Below are positions 27,375-36,531 of a stretch of DNA of 37,886 bases, piece after piece. The position numbers and the translations under genes are program-made. Source of the stretch: Pseudomonadota bacterium. Its GTDB lineage: Bacteria > Bdellovibrionota_C > UBA2361 > OMII01. The stretch is from NCBI GenBank assembly GCA_900299055.1, contig OMII01000062.1, positions 1 through 37,886 of the forward strand, written 5' to 3'. The notes below the pieces were generated by a model that worked only from the letters and a program-made list of their open reading frames with translations, ran no database searches and was not told the DNA's origin. Positions within the stretch are counted from its first letter, which is position 1. Each line of letters begins with the position of its first letter.

Positions 27375-28610
27375 TTATGGAGCTGCGGCTGCTGCACCTT
27401 CACTACTACCAAACACTTTACCGTGCGCTGATACACCACTCGCTTTATCTTTCATCAGAAAACTGCGAAATCCTTCCCACAAGTCCTCTTTCTTTTCGAT
27501 GGTGATCATGTGGAAGTTCTGTGCCTGTATCTGCCCGAACACCTCCAGCATACTTCCGCTATAATATGCGCTGCCTGATGGCTTAATCTCTCCGTAGCCG
27601 AAGAGATTGCACACTTTACACAACTCCTCCGCAGCTTGGAGCGCACGTTCATTATCTGAATAAAAGTTGTCGCCATCAGAGCAGTGAAATGCGTATATGT
27701 TCCACAAAGACGGATGATACCTGTCGTTGATGATGTCCAGTGCCTTGCGATACCCGGAGGAGATGTAGGTACCTCCCGATTCAACTTTATGAAAAAAGTC
27801 TCCCTCTGGAACCTCTTTAGCCTCTGTATGGTGAGCTATGAATACAACTTCAACGTTTGCGTACTTCTGTCGAACAAACTGATACAGAAGAAAGTAGAAG
27901 CTCCGCGCGAGGTACTTTTTCACCGTACCCATCGAGCCTGATGTATCCATGATGCAGAACACGACAGCATTGGAAGCTTCTCGCGTAGTTGGAGCTATGT
28001 GAAAAAAGCTCATGTCGTCTTCATGAAAAGGGAAACGCTGCTCACCTTCCTTGATCGCCTCTCCGCGAGTGCCCTTGACGGACAACATCCGACGCACTCG
28101 ATTACGAGCCGTAGCACGCTTGTCTAGGCGCGGTCTGATACCAGCTTTTCGATGACCTTTTCGCTTGCGCGCATCGTCTGACATTACCTTCTTGAGAGCC
28201 TTGCGCTCGAGCTCAGGGAGCTCAAGGTCATCGAACATGATCGCAATAAGCTCCTCGAGCGTGATGTCAGTCTCAAACGCATCGACACCAGCTTGGCTTC
28301 CGGCGCCTTGACCCTGCCCCTGTCCGTCTTGTCCCCCCTGATCGACAACATCACCGGGCTTTTGATTACCATCACCTTGGGCGGCTCCAGGGGAATTGTC
28401 GCCATAGATGAAGCGATACTCTTTTACTGAGCGAATCGGGACCTTGATGATCTTGTCTCTGTCGCGGCCTATGATCGATTCCTCGGCCAGGATATCTCCG
28501 ATGTTATCGCGAATGGAGTCCTTAATCTTTTGGCGATGCCGCATCCGATCTCTGGCGCTCCGGTCAGATCGCTGTGAGGTCGGAACATACGGACGAAAGA
28601 TTGTCGACAT
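27375..28610 (-). CDS. DUF444 family protein (YeaH/YhbH), VWA-like
   Basis: GDGNQKPGDVVDQGG; ITLEELIAIMFDDLELPELERKALK; VVFCIMDTSGSMGTVKKYLARSFYFLLYQFVRQKYANVEVVFIAHHTEAKEV; GGTYISSGYRKALDII. Confidence 0.95.
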   Translation of the reverse strand: MSTIFRPYVPTSQRSDRSARDRMRHRQKIKDSIRDNIGDILAEESIIGRDRDKIIKVPIRSVKEYRFIYGDNSPGAAQGDGNQKPGDVVDQGGQDGQGQGQGAGSQAGVDAFETDITLEELIAIMFDDLELPELERKALKKVMSDDARKRKGHRKAGIRPRLDKRATARNRVRRMLSVKGTRGEAIKEGEQRFPFHEDDMSFFHIAPTTREASNAVVFCIMDTSGSMGTVKKYLARSFYFLLYQFVRQKYANVEVVFIAHHTEAKEVPEGDFFHKVESGGTYISSGYRKALDIINDRYHPSLWNIYAFHCSDGDNFYSDNERALQAAEELCKVCNLFGYGEIKPSGSAYYSGSMLEVFGQIQAQNFHMITIEKKEDLWEGFRSFLMKDKASGVSAHGKVFGSSEGAAAAAP

Positions 28611-28680
28611 ACGAGCTACGAGCTCCCTACACGAATCAGATCACCAGAAGACGACTCACCATCCATCATGCGACGGGTGG

Positions 28681-30609
28681 CTAGTCCTTCCAGAGGTTAT
28701 TCGCCGCGTACTTCAAAATTACATCAACACAACTGGCTGGGTATCCGTTTCGAATTAACTGTTCGACCATACGGCCATACTTCTTATGTTGGTCGTCATC
28801 GCGGGTTCGAGCCTTAGTGATAATTCTCGAGACATCGCGCACACTCGCCATGAGCTTCTTCTCGATAGCTTCCTTGAGTGGCTCGTAGCACTCATACGAA
28901 ACCTTCTCCCCCCGACGCCCGGCAGACCAGAGATAGGCGATAACCTCCTGCCGGAAACCGTCACAAGCAGTTCCGATTATTGCGATCTGCTCCTCTATCG
29001 ACTTCATGAATCCCTCATCGGGCTCCAGCACCTCTCCGGTACTCCTATCCTTAAACTTCTTCTTCGTCACGTATGACTCCGCATGGTCGAGATAGTTCTG
29101 GAACAGCGCTTCGGCCTGCTCTTGATACGAATAGACAAACGCCTTCGTAATCTCCTTCTCAAGAACCTCGAGATATTCCTTGTGCAGAGTATCTTGCAGG
29201 AACTCAAGGTAGCGCTTCTTCACATCATCCGGAAAATCCGCTTCCTTCACCATATGCACGAGAGACTCTCGCACCGAGATTGGATGGATGGCGTTTTGCT
29301 CAACGTTGTCCGACAGAGCGTTATCAAGCGCCTTCATGATGAAGCGCGTCGAGATACCATTCATCCCCTCGCTCTTCGCCTCTTCTCGCAGCTCTACAAC
29401 ATCGATGCGCTTTGTCTTACCTTTCTCTACAACTTCTTCACCGTTATAGAGCTTTAATTTTGTCATCAGATCGCATTTATTTGTCGGCTCAAGTCGCGAC
29501 AAAATAGCGAACATCGACGCGATTTCAATGGTATGAGGCGCGATATCAGCTGTGAATTGGGATTGTCGAATGATCTTTTTGTAAATCTTCACTTCTTCGG
29601 ACAGACGAAGATTATACGGCACTTTGACTGTCACAATACGATCAAGGATCGCCTCGTTGGTGTGATCGCTCTTAAACTTCTTCCACTCTGCTTCGTTAGA
29701 GTGCGCAACGATACAGGTGTCTACGTAGATCATTCCGTGTCGACCCGGCGCCGGAATCGACTTCTCTTGAGTTGCGGTGATCATCGCGTGGAGGTATTCG
29801 GTTTCGTTCTTGAATACCTCGATGAATTCGACCATTCCTCGATTACCGACGTTCAATGCGCCAGTGAGGTCTAGCACCCGAGGATCTCCCTCTGAATAGA
29901 GATCAAGTTTGGAGATATCTTCTCCTCCGATAAGCACGCTTGTGTCCTGGTTATTGGGATCGACTGGTGGAACGACGCCAACGCCGCGTTTTGCTCGAAT
30001 ACTGAAATCGTAGGTTCGTACGGGGAAGTCTTCCCACTTGCCTTGGTATTCTTCCTTGAGGCGATATCGACAAACCGGGCAGAGGTCTCCCTCGATCTCT
30101 ACGCCAAGCATCTTCGAGAACTCCTTGCGCAGGTGCCGCGGAACCAGGTGCAGGGGCTCCTCAAACATCGGACAGTTCTCGACAGCATGAAATGCCGAGA
30201 GCTGCTCTAACCCCTTCTTCAATCGCTCTACGAGTGAACTCTTTCCGGATCCTACAGGACCAACGAGATACAAGACTTGCCGGCTTTCCTCTCCCTTGAG
30301 GGACGCCGAATGAAAATATCGAACGATTTGATTAATCGTCTTCTCCATTCCGAAGAACTCGTCGGCGAAGAAGTTATAGACTTTTAGTTTCTCACCCTTG
30401 AAGATTCGCTTCAGGCGCGGATTCTGTTCAAGGTCAACTTCAACCATGCCCTGGTCGAAGAGCATATCGTAGAGGCGCTTGTGCGCGAGTTTATGCAACG
30501 ACGGATTCTCGCGTACGAGCTCCAGGTACTCAAGCATCGTACCTTTCCAAGAGGACTTCTTGCGAGTTTCACGGTCTTCTTGAATCAGCTTTTGGAATTC
30601 ATTGCTCAT
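28681..30609 (-). CDS. prkA: PrkA family serine protein kinase / AAA+ protein (YeaG-like)
   Basis: VYNFFADEFFGMEKTINQIVRYFHSASLKGEESRQVLYLVGPVGSGKSSLVERLKKGLE; NVGNRGMVEFIEVFKNETEYLHAMITATQEKSIPAPGRHGMIYVDTCIVAHSNEAEWKKF. Confidence 0.97.
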   Translation of the reverse strand: MSNEFQKLIQEDRETRKKSSWKGTMLEYLELVRENPSLHKLAHKRLYDMLFDQGMVEVDLEQNPRLKRIFKGEKLKVYNFFADEFFGMEKTINQIVRYFHSASLKGEESRQVLYLVGPVGSGKSSLVERLKKGLEQLSAFHAVENCPMFEEPLHLVPRHLRKEFSKMLGVEIEGDLCPVCRYRLKEEYQGKWEDFPVRTYDFSIRAKRGVGVVPPVDPNNQDTSVLIGGEDISKLDLYSEGDPRVLDLTGALNVGNRGMVEFIEVFKNETEYLHAMITATQEKSIPAPGRHGMIYVDTCIVAHSNEAEWKKFKSDHTNEAILDRIVTVKVPYNLRLSEEVKIYKKIIRQSQFTADIAPHTIEIASMFAILSRLEPTNKCDLMTKLKLYNGEEVVEKGKTKRIDVVELREEAKSEGMNGISTRFIMKALDNALSDNVEQNAIHPISVRESLVHMVKEADFPDDVKKRYLEFLQDTLHKEYLEVLEKEITKAFVYSYQEQAEALFQNYLDHAESYVTKKKFKDRSTGEVLEPDEGFMKSIEEQIAIIGTACDGFRQEVIAYLWSAGRRGEKVSYECYEPLKEAIEKKLMASVRDVSRIITKARTRDDDQHKKYGRMVEQLIRNGYPASCVDVILKYAANNLWKD

Positions 30610-30960
30610 GGAACCTTCTCCTTAACGTCGTGCTCTACTACCACTTGTGATCGCTACTGACGCTATCGAAAGCATATCGACAGCATTCTTCCCACCGTGA
30701 CCCGAACAACACATCAACCTGAATCGATACATCACACACCCACACAAGCTGTGCGTATGCGATACCCCGATTTACCTTTAGATCATCCGATCGACGCTCT
30801 CGCCAACGGATTGAATTCACAACACCTACCTACCAAGGTAAACGATCTCTTAGCCGGCCGCCAACCTATTACGGTAGTGTGCATTACCTGGGCACACTGG
30901 TCCTGCTATAGAGTTTGATGTCAGACCTATTGAAATCTGTTCTTGAGCAGCCACATCCTA

Positions 30961-30979
30961 GCGCTATTTAGGCGCTATT
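30961..30979. repeat. Short direct repeat GCGCTATT x2, 11-bp spacing, in the prkA/purL divergent intergenic region
   Basis: GCGCTATT at 30961-30968 and 30972-30979. Confidence 0.5.
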
Positions 30980-31164
30980 AACCTCTTGAAGCCGACAGTT
31001 TAGCGTCAGCACCTCGCTGTAGGGGAAACGCGGACACTCGCGTACTAGCTTTTCCCTCCGAGCTGCGAGTCTTACGCATGCGTGATCATAGAATCACGTT
31101 CGGGACCTGGAGCCGCCCTCGCCGGACACTCCAAACGCTCGAAATTAATTAGCAAAAGCACGCT

Positions 31165-31190
31165 TCTCGATTGAGGTTCGAGAAACCTCA
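31165..31190 (+). promoter_or_regulatory. Overlapping, mutually exclusive inverted repeats just upstream of purL
   Basis: Hairpin A TCTCGA-ttgaggt-TCGAGA (31165-31183); hairpin B TGAGGTT-cgaga-AACCTCA (31172-31190); they share 31172-31183. No poly-T tract seen. Confidence 0.4.
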
Positions 31191-31225
31191 GTATAGACTA
31201 CCGCTGGTTTGAACGGGGACTAACT

Positions 31226-33526
31226 ATGACCAACTCTGCCTCGCATCTGAACGACTCCTCCTGCACAAATAATGCCGCTACGCATACGAGGCCACATCCC
31301 TGGATGCGACTTGCGACCCTGGATGATGCGACACAACACGGTCTCAAAAAGACCGAGTTCGAAGCGATCACTAGCGCACTTGGTCGGTCCGTTAATCTCG
31401 TTGAGCTCGGCATCTGCTCCGCTCTTTTTTCGGAACACTGTTCCTACAAGAGCACCAAGGTCCACCTCCGCACCCTGCCAACCACCGGAACGAGAGTCTT
31501 GGTTGGTCCAGGAGAAAACGCCTGTGTCGTTGATATCGGAGATAACGAGGCCGTGGTGTTTAAAGTTGAGAGCCATAACCACCCCTCGTTCATCGAACCC
31601 TTTCAGGGTGCAGCAACGGGCGTCGGCGGCATACTACGAGATGTCTTTACAATGGGGGCCCGGCCAGTTGCACTCCTCAATTCACTGCGATTTGGTGATC
31701 CATCACTCCCGAAAAGCAAGTACCTTCTGCGCCGCGCAGTAAACGGCATCGGTTTCTACGGAAACTGCATGGGAATTCCGACAGTGGGTGGCGAGCTATC
31801 ATTCCATCCATCTTTCAATGGTAACTGTCTCGTAAATGCCTTCGCACTAGGAGTCGTAAAACAGGATGAAGTATTTCTCGGCACCGCAGCGGGAGTCGGG
31901 AATGTCGTCTTGTATGTTGGCTCAAAGACTGGTCGTGACGGAATTCACGGGGCAAGTATGTCGTCGGAGTCGTTTGATGACAACTCCGAGGCGAAGCGCC
32001 CAACAGTGCAAGTTGGAGACCCTTTTCAAGAAAAGCTTCTCCTGGAGGCGTGCCTTGAGGCATTCAAGAGTGGTCATGTCGTAGGCGTTCAAGATATGGG
32101 CGCGGCCGGCCTGACAAGCTCCTCGTTTGAGATGGCGGATCGCGGCAACAATGGCGTACGACTCCATCTCGACCGAGTCCCTCAACGAGAAGTGGGGATG
32201 AATCCTTATGAAATAATGCTCTCCGAGTCTCAAGAACGGATGCTGTTTATCGTTAAGGCTGGGCACGAGGACAAGCTCATCTCTATCTTCAAGCACTGGG
32301 AGTTAGACGCTGTGGCTATTGGCGAAGTGATCGCGGGAGGCGACGTCGAGCTACTGTGGCATAACGAAGTCGTATCGCGGATCCCGGCTAAACTACTGAC
32401 GAGCGCGGTCCCCGAATACTCGTGGCCGATGAGTCCACCACAAGATCCCTCACTGACCGCCACTATAGACCTCGCCACAATTCAGGAGCCTGAAGACATC
32501 ACCTCGTGCTGGCTGCGGGTCCTTTCGTCCCCAAACAACTGCTCTCGTCACGCGGTGTACAATCAGTACGACTCCACAGTTCGCGCCGACACCGTCATTC
32601 ACCCAGGAAGCGATGCTGGCGTAGTCAGATTAAAGTCAGAACGCCCTACTCAAAAGGGAATCGCTATATCACTGGACTGCAATTCGCGCTTCTGCGCGAT
32701 CGACGCCCAAGCGGGCACAGCACTCTCGCTTGCTGAGTCATGTCGCAATATCGCCGCGACGGGCGCAATCCCACTAGGCATCTCGGATTGCCTCAATATG
32801 CCCAGCCCAGAAAATCCCGAGACAATGTGGCAGATAGCCCATAGCATCAAGGGGCTTGGCGAAGCCGCTCGAGCATTCAATATCCCAGTCGTAAGTGGGA
32901 ATGTCAGTCTCTATAACCAGACACATGGCCAAGGCATCCAACCGACGCCATTGTTAGCACTCGTAGGGCTATTGGAGGACGTTTCACACGCAGTTCCCGC
33001 TCAGTTTCAGTCTGACGGAGATGCAATCTTACTGATCGGGGATACTCATCCTGAAGACCTAGGAGGAAGCGCATACCTGGCGGAGATCCACGGGATTGAG
33101 CGTGGCAAGCTCCCCACTCTTAACTACTCACTTGAGCAAAAGACCTGCGACACAATCCGCTCACTTATCAACCGAAAATTACTTCGCTCATGCCACGATC
33201 TCTCCCAGGGAGGACTTGCTGTAGCGCTCGCAGAGGCCTGCTTTAACGACTATACCTCTCCGAAAGGGGCGACTCTCACTCTAGCCAAACGCCCAGCGCG
33301 GCGCGATGTCGCGCTCTTCTCGGAGAGCGGTGCCCGCTTTATCGTGAGTTGCGCCGTTGAGAAAGCCGAGGAGGTCAAAGCAGCCATCGAAAGCGCTGGC
33401 CTTTCTGTCGCCGGTCAGGGGCGTGTCGGTGGAAACTCAATCTCCATCGAGGGAGTCGGTTCCATCTCGTGCGCTACTGCTTTCGAGGGATGGTTCAACG
33501 GCCTAGAAGAGATTTTCGGGGATTAA
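31226..33526 (+). CDS. purL: Phosphoribosylformylglycinamidine synthase subunit PurL
   Basis: [118 protein letters not shown]-type motif. Confidence 0.98.
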   Translation: MTNSASHLNDSSCTNNAATHTRPHPWMRLATLDDATQHGLKKTEFEAITSALGRSVNLVELGICSALFSEHCSYKSTKVHLRTLPTTGTRVLVGPGENACVVDIGDNEAVVFKVESHNHPSFIEPFQGAATGVGGILRDVFTMGARPVALLNSLRFGDPSLPKSKYLLRRAVNGIGFYGNCMGIPTVGGELSFHPSFNGNCLVNAFALGVVKQDEVFLGTAAGVGNVVLYVGSKTGRDGIHGASMSSESFDDNSEAKRPTVQVGDPFQEKLLLEACLEAFKSGHVVGVQDMGAAGLTSSSFEMADRGNNGVRLHLDRVPQREVGMNPYEIMLSESQERMLFIVKAGHEDKLISIFKHWELDAVAIGEVIAGGDVELLWHNEVVSRIPAKLLTSAVPEYSWPMSPPQDPSLTATIDLATIQEPEDITSCWLRVLSSPNNCSRHAVYNQYDSTVRADTVIHPGSDAGVVRLKSERPTQKGIAISLDCNSRFCAIDAQAGTALSLAESCRNIAATGAIPLGISDCLNMPSPENPETMWQIAHSIKGLGEAARAFNIPVVSGNVSLYNQTHGQGIQPTPLLALVGLLEDVSHAVPAQFQSDGDAILLIGDTHPEDLGGSAYLAEIHGIERGKLPTLNYSLEQKTCDTIRSLINRKLLRSCHDLSQGGLAVALAEACFNDYTSPKGATLTLAKRPARRDVALFSESGARFIVSCAVEKAEEVKAAIESAGLSVAGQGRVGGNSISIEGVGSISCATAFEGWFNGLEEIFGD

Positions 33527-33527
33527 T

Positions 33528-34964
33528 ATGGATATCCGGCAGGACAAGTTTCACGACGAGTGCGGGCTCATGGCGGTATGGAACCACCCAGAGGCAGCAA
33601 ACTTGGCGTATCTTGGTCTCTACGCCCAGCAACATCGTGGGCAAGAGGGCGCCGGTGTCGTATCAGTCAAACGCAACGGTGACGACAACCCGCACTTCTT
33701 TTTTCACAAAGGACTGGGGCTCGTAGCTGACGTCTTCGGCAACTTTGACTTCTCTCAACTGCCAGGCGAAACCGCAATCGGCCACGTCCGTTACACTACG
33801 GCCGGGGGCAACAAGCTGGCAAATGTGCAACCCTTTGTCGCCGACATCGCGCTTGGGTATGTGGCGGTCGCTCACAACGGCAATCTCATTAATGCAGATG
33901 AGCTCCGCCGCGAACTGATCGATAGCGGCTCGATCTTTGCAAGTACATCCGACACGGAAACCATCCTGCACCTCTTAGCACACGGCGACAAAGATGCCCC
34001 ACGCGTTGAAACTGTCATCGCCGCGCTGCATAGGCTCAAGGGAGCATTCTCTCTTTTGCTACTTTTTGAAGACAGGCTCATTGTTGCCCGAGATCGACAC
34101 GGGCTGCGCCCACTCGCCATCGGGGAACTTAACGGCGGCCTTGTCTTCGCTTCCGAGACGTGCGCCTTCGATTTGATCGGCGCAAAATATATACGCGACG
34201 TAGCGGTCGGAGAAGTAGTAGAGGTTTTTAGAGACGGCTCCATGAAGAGCTACTTCCCGTTCGGTTTTTCGAAGGAAGCACCATGCATATTCGAGTTTGT
34301 GTACTTCGCACGACCCGACTCGAATGTCTTTGGTAAAAATGTGTACAAGCTCCGTAAAAATATGGGAGCCGAGCTGGAGCGAGAGAATATCGTTGCTGCC
34401 GATCTGGTGACAGCGGTACCAGACTCAGGCGTTGCCGCGGCGATCGGATACGCGGAGGCTGCAAAGCTGCCCTATGAGATGGGCCTTGTTCGAAATCACT
34501 ACGTTGGTCGCACGTTTATCGAGCCGAAGCAGTCAATTAGAGATTTCGGAGTAAAAATAAAGCTAAACGCCAATCCAGCAATTTTGGCAGGCAAATCGAT
34601 TGTGGTCGTCGACGACTCAATCGTTCGTGGCACAACTAGCCGTAAATTAGTTGCGATGTTGCGCCAAGCGGGAGCTCGAGAGGTTCACCTTCGCATCTCC
34701 TCTCCGCCGACCACCGACCCGTGTTACTACGGAATCGACACTCCTGATAAGCACGATCTTATCGCCTCGAAACATTCAGTAGCAGAGATCGCGGAATTTA
34801 TCGGGGTAGATTCACTTGCATACCTTTCTCTCGAGGGACTGTATCGCGCAGTTGAGTCTACCCCGGGTAAGTTCTGCGACGCGTGTTTTAGCGGGAGCTA
34901 CCCCGCCGGCACGCCTGTCGCGATCAACTCGAAACGACAGCAGATGCTGTTTGAGCGTGAATAA
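33528..34964 (+). CDS. purF: Amidophosphoribosyltransferase PurF
   Basis: DECGLMAVWNHPEAANLAYLGLYAQQHRGQEGAGVVS; GHVRYTTAGGNKLANVQPF; SIVVVDDSIVRGTTSRKLVAMLRQAGAREVHLRISSPPT. Confidence 0.98.
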   Translation: MDIRQDKFHDECGLMAVWNHPEAANLAYLGLYAQQHRGQEGAGVVSVKRNGDDNPHFFFHKGLGLVADVFGNFDFSQLPGETAIGHVRYTTAGGNKLANVQPFVADIALGYVAVAHNGNLINADELRRELIDSGSIFASTSDTETILHLLAHGDKDAPRVETVIAALHRLKGAFSLLLLFEDRLIVARDRHGLRPLAIGELNGGLVFASETCAFDLIGAKYIRDVAVGEVVEVFRDGSMKSYFPFGFSKEAPCIFEFVYFARPDSNVFGKNVYKLRKNMGAELERENIVAADLVTAVPDSGVAAAIGYAEAAKLPYEMGLVRNHYVGRTFIEPKQSIRDFGVKIKLNANPAILAGKSIVVVDDSIVRGTTSRKLVAMLRQAGAREVHLRISSPPTTDPCYYGIDTPDKHDLIASKHSVAEIAEFIGVDSLAYLSLEGLYRAVESTPGKFCDACFSGSYPAGTPVAINSKRQQMLFERE

Positions 34965-35068
34965 GCTACGCTCATATTCCACTTAAAGTAGAATAGTGGC
35001 GATTGTGGGACCATCGCGCTGACTGAGCCGTAGCATCCAGATAATCTTTCCTTCGAGAGGAGTGAAAG

Positions 35069-35974
35069 ATGGCAAACGAAGACCTCACGTCATTACGTAG
35101 CTGGTATGCGGACGAAATCGGATGGGCATCCGGGGTCGTTGAGGCGAGCATTCTCAAGGCTTTTGCACGAGTGCCTCGTGAGGACTACCTACCACCTGGG
35201 CCATGGCTTTTATCGACCGCAATGACGCCCGAGCCGTTCCGCAAAACATCAGACGCCGACCCTCACCACCTTTATCACAATGTCGTCGTAGCAATCGATC
35301 CAGACCGCGACCTTAGCTCCGCTCTACCCTCTTATATGGCCCTACTACTCGACCTCGCGCACCTTCAACCGGGCGCCTGTGTCGGGCACATCGGCGCCGG
35401 CCTGGGATACTATTCGGCGATAATGGCTGAGCTTGTGGGCGACAGTGGCTCGATAATCGCGCTGGAACTCGATCCAACGCTAGCTGACCTGGCGACTCGA
35501 AACCTGAAAGACTATTCGAACGTTCAGTGCCTCTGTGCTGATGGCAGCTCGTATACCTTTCTACCTCGCTCGCTTGATGCGTTGATCATCAGTGCCGGGG
35601 CGAGCATTGTGCAGAGATGTTGGCTTGAGAGTTTGCGACAAGGGGGATGTCTCATAGTGCCACTATTCCTCTCCGAGTCAGAGCTTGGACAGGTGACACG
35701 AATTACGCGACGTGGGGAGCGTTTTCGAGTCGAATTCATCATGGATACGATCGTATATCCATGCATCGGCAGTTGTGATAGCGACAGTGGACATCTGCTC
35801 CGTGAGGCAGTTGAAACATTCGGATGGTATTCCGACGCTGAATTACGATTGGACGTCGAGAATGCCGATCAATCTGCCTGGATAGTCACACCGTCATATT
35901 GGATCTCGATGATTGAAGTAGACGGAGATCCCACGGCTCAGATTGCGCCTAACGAGATCGTTGCGGTCCGGTAG
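35069..35974 (+). CDS. Protein-L-isoaspartate O-methyltransferase (PCMT)-like methyltransferase
   Basis: ASILKAFARVPREDYLPPGPW; LLLDLAHLQPGACVGHIGAGLGYYSAIMAELVGDSGSIIALELDPTLADLATRNLKDYSNVQCLCADGS. Confidence 0.85.
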   Translation: MANEDLTSLRSWYADEIGWASGVVEASILKAFARVPREDYLPPGPWLLSTAMTPEPFRKTSDADPHHLYHNVVVAIDPDRDLSSALPSYMALLLDLAHLQPGACVGHIGAGLGYYSAIMAELVGDSGSIIALELDPTLADLATRNLKDYSNVQCLCADGSSYTFLPRSLDALIISAGASIVQRCWLESLRQGGCLIVPLFLSESELGQVTRITRRGERFRVEFIMDTIVYPCIGSCDSDSGHLLREAVETFGWYSDAELRLDVENADQSAWIVTPSYWISMIEVDGDPTAQIAPNEIVAVR

Positions 35975-35980
35975 ACATCA

Positions 35981-36223
35981 CTACCACTTACTCTTATAGC
36001 CCTTCGACCAACCTGCTCGCTTCACGTCAGCGGCACAGTCATTCCAGGGACCGCTCATACAATTCATCGAGTCGATGGGCGTCTTGCGGTACATTTTAAC
36101 CCTGTCATAGGAGGCTTGATATCGCGCTCCACCCTTCTGGTTGAAACCGAGAAAAACTCCCCCAACCAGTGCCATCATCAGCCCTGTCGAAGCTACTCCT
36201 GAAATTGTGAAGAACCCTTTCAT
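35981..36223 (-). CDS. Small single-TM hypothetical protein
   Basis: 80 aa; MKGFFTISGVASTGLMMALVGGVFLGFNQKG N-terminal hydrophobic segment; C-terminal pair of Cys (MNCMSGPWNDCAADVKRAGW). Confidence 0.55.
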   Translation of the reverse strand: MKGFFTISGVASTGLMMALVGGVFLGFNQKGGARYQASYDRVKMYRKTPIDSMNCMSGPWNDCAADVKRAGWSKGYKSKW

Positions 36224-36237
36224 ACTCAGTCTCTCCC

Positions 36238-36361
36238 TCGAGCCACCAACTGGGCTCGATACTCCCTGGGGAGCAAGAGCTATGCCGAGCTAACTGAGCT
36301 TATTCGGCTGCCATAACCCCCTGAAAGCAAGAGAGCATCCCTCAAAACAGGAGATTCTCCT
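36238..36361. promoter_or_regulatory. Cluster of inverted repeats in the intergenic region between the small ORF and the Ca-repeat protein
   Basis: TCGAGCC-accaactg-GGCTCGA (36238-36259); CTCCC-tg-GGGAG just after; GCCGAGC..GCTTATTCGGC around 36280-36310; AGGAGA-t-TCTCCT (36349-36361). Confidence 0.4.
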
Positions 36362-36531
36362 AGGCCTCCACTTCTCATACCGTGAAAAGAATGCAGGGAA
36401 ACTCAGACTGCCTATTTCGGGCAATTTCTCTCCAGCACACAGGGGGTCGCCCAGGTCGAATCAATCTAGACACCAATGTGTCAGGACGTATAGCGTACCC
36501 GTGCCTATTACGTTCGAATTCCGGAGTATTC

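Noticed and set aside
30697-30918. 73-aa ORF in the prkA/purL intergenic region (and opposing 30638..30820)
   Set aside because: Short, opposing ORFs both open by chance; no recognisable domain or clear ribosome-binding site.
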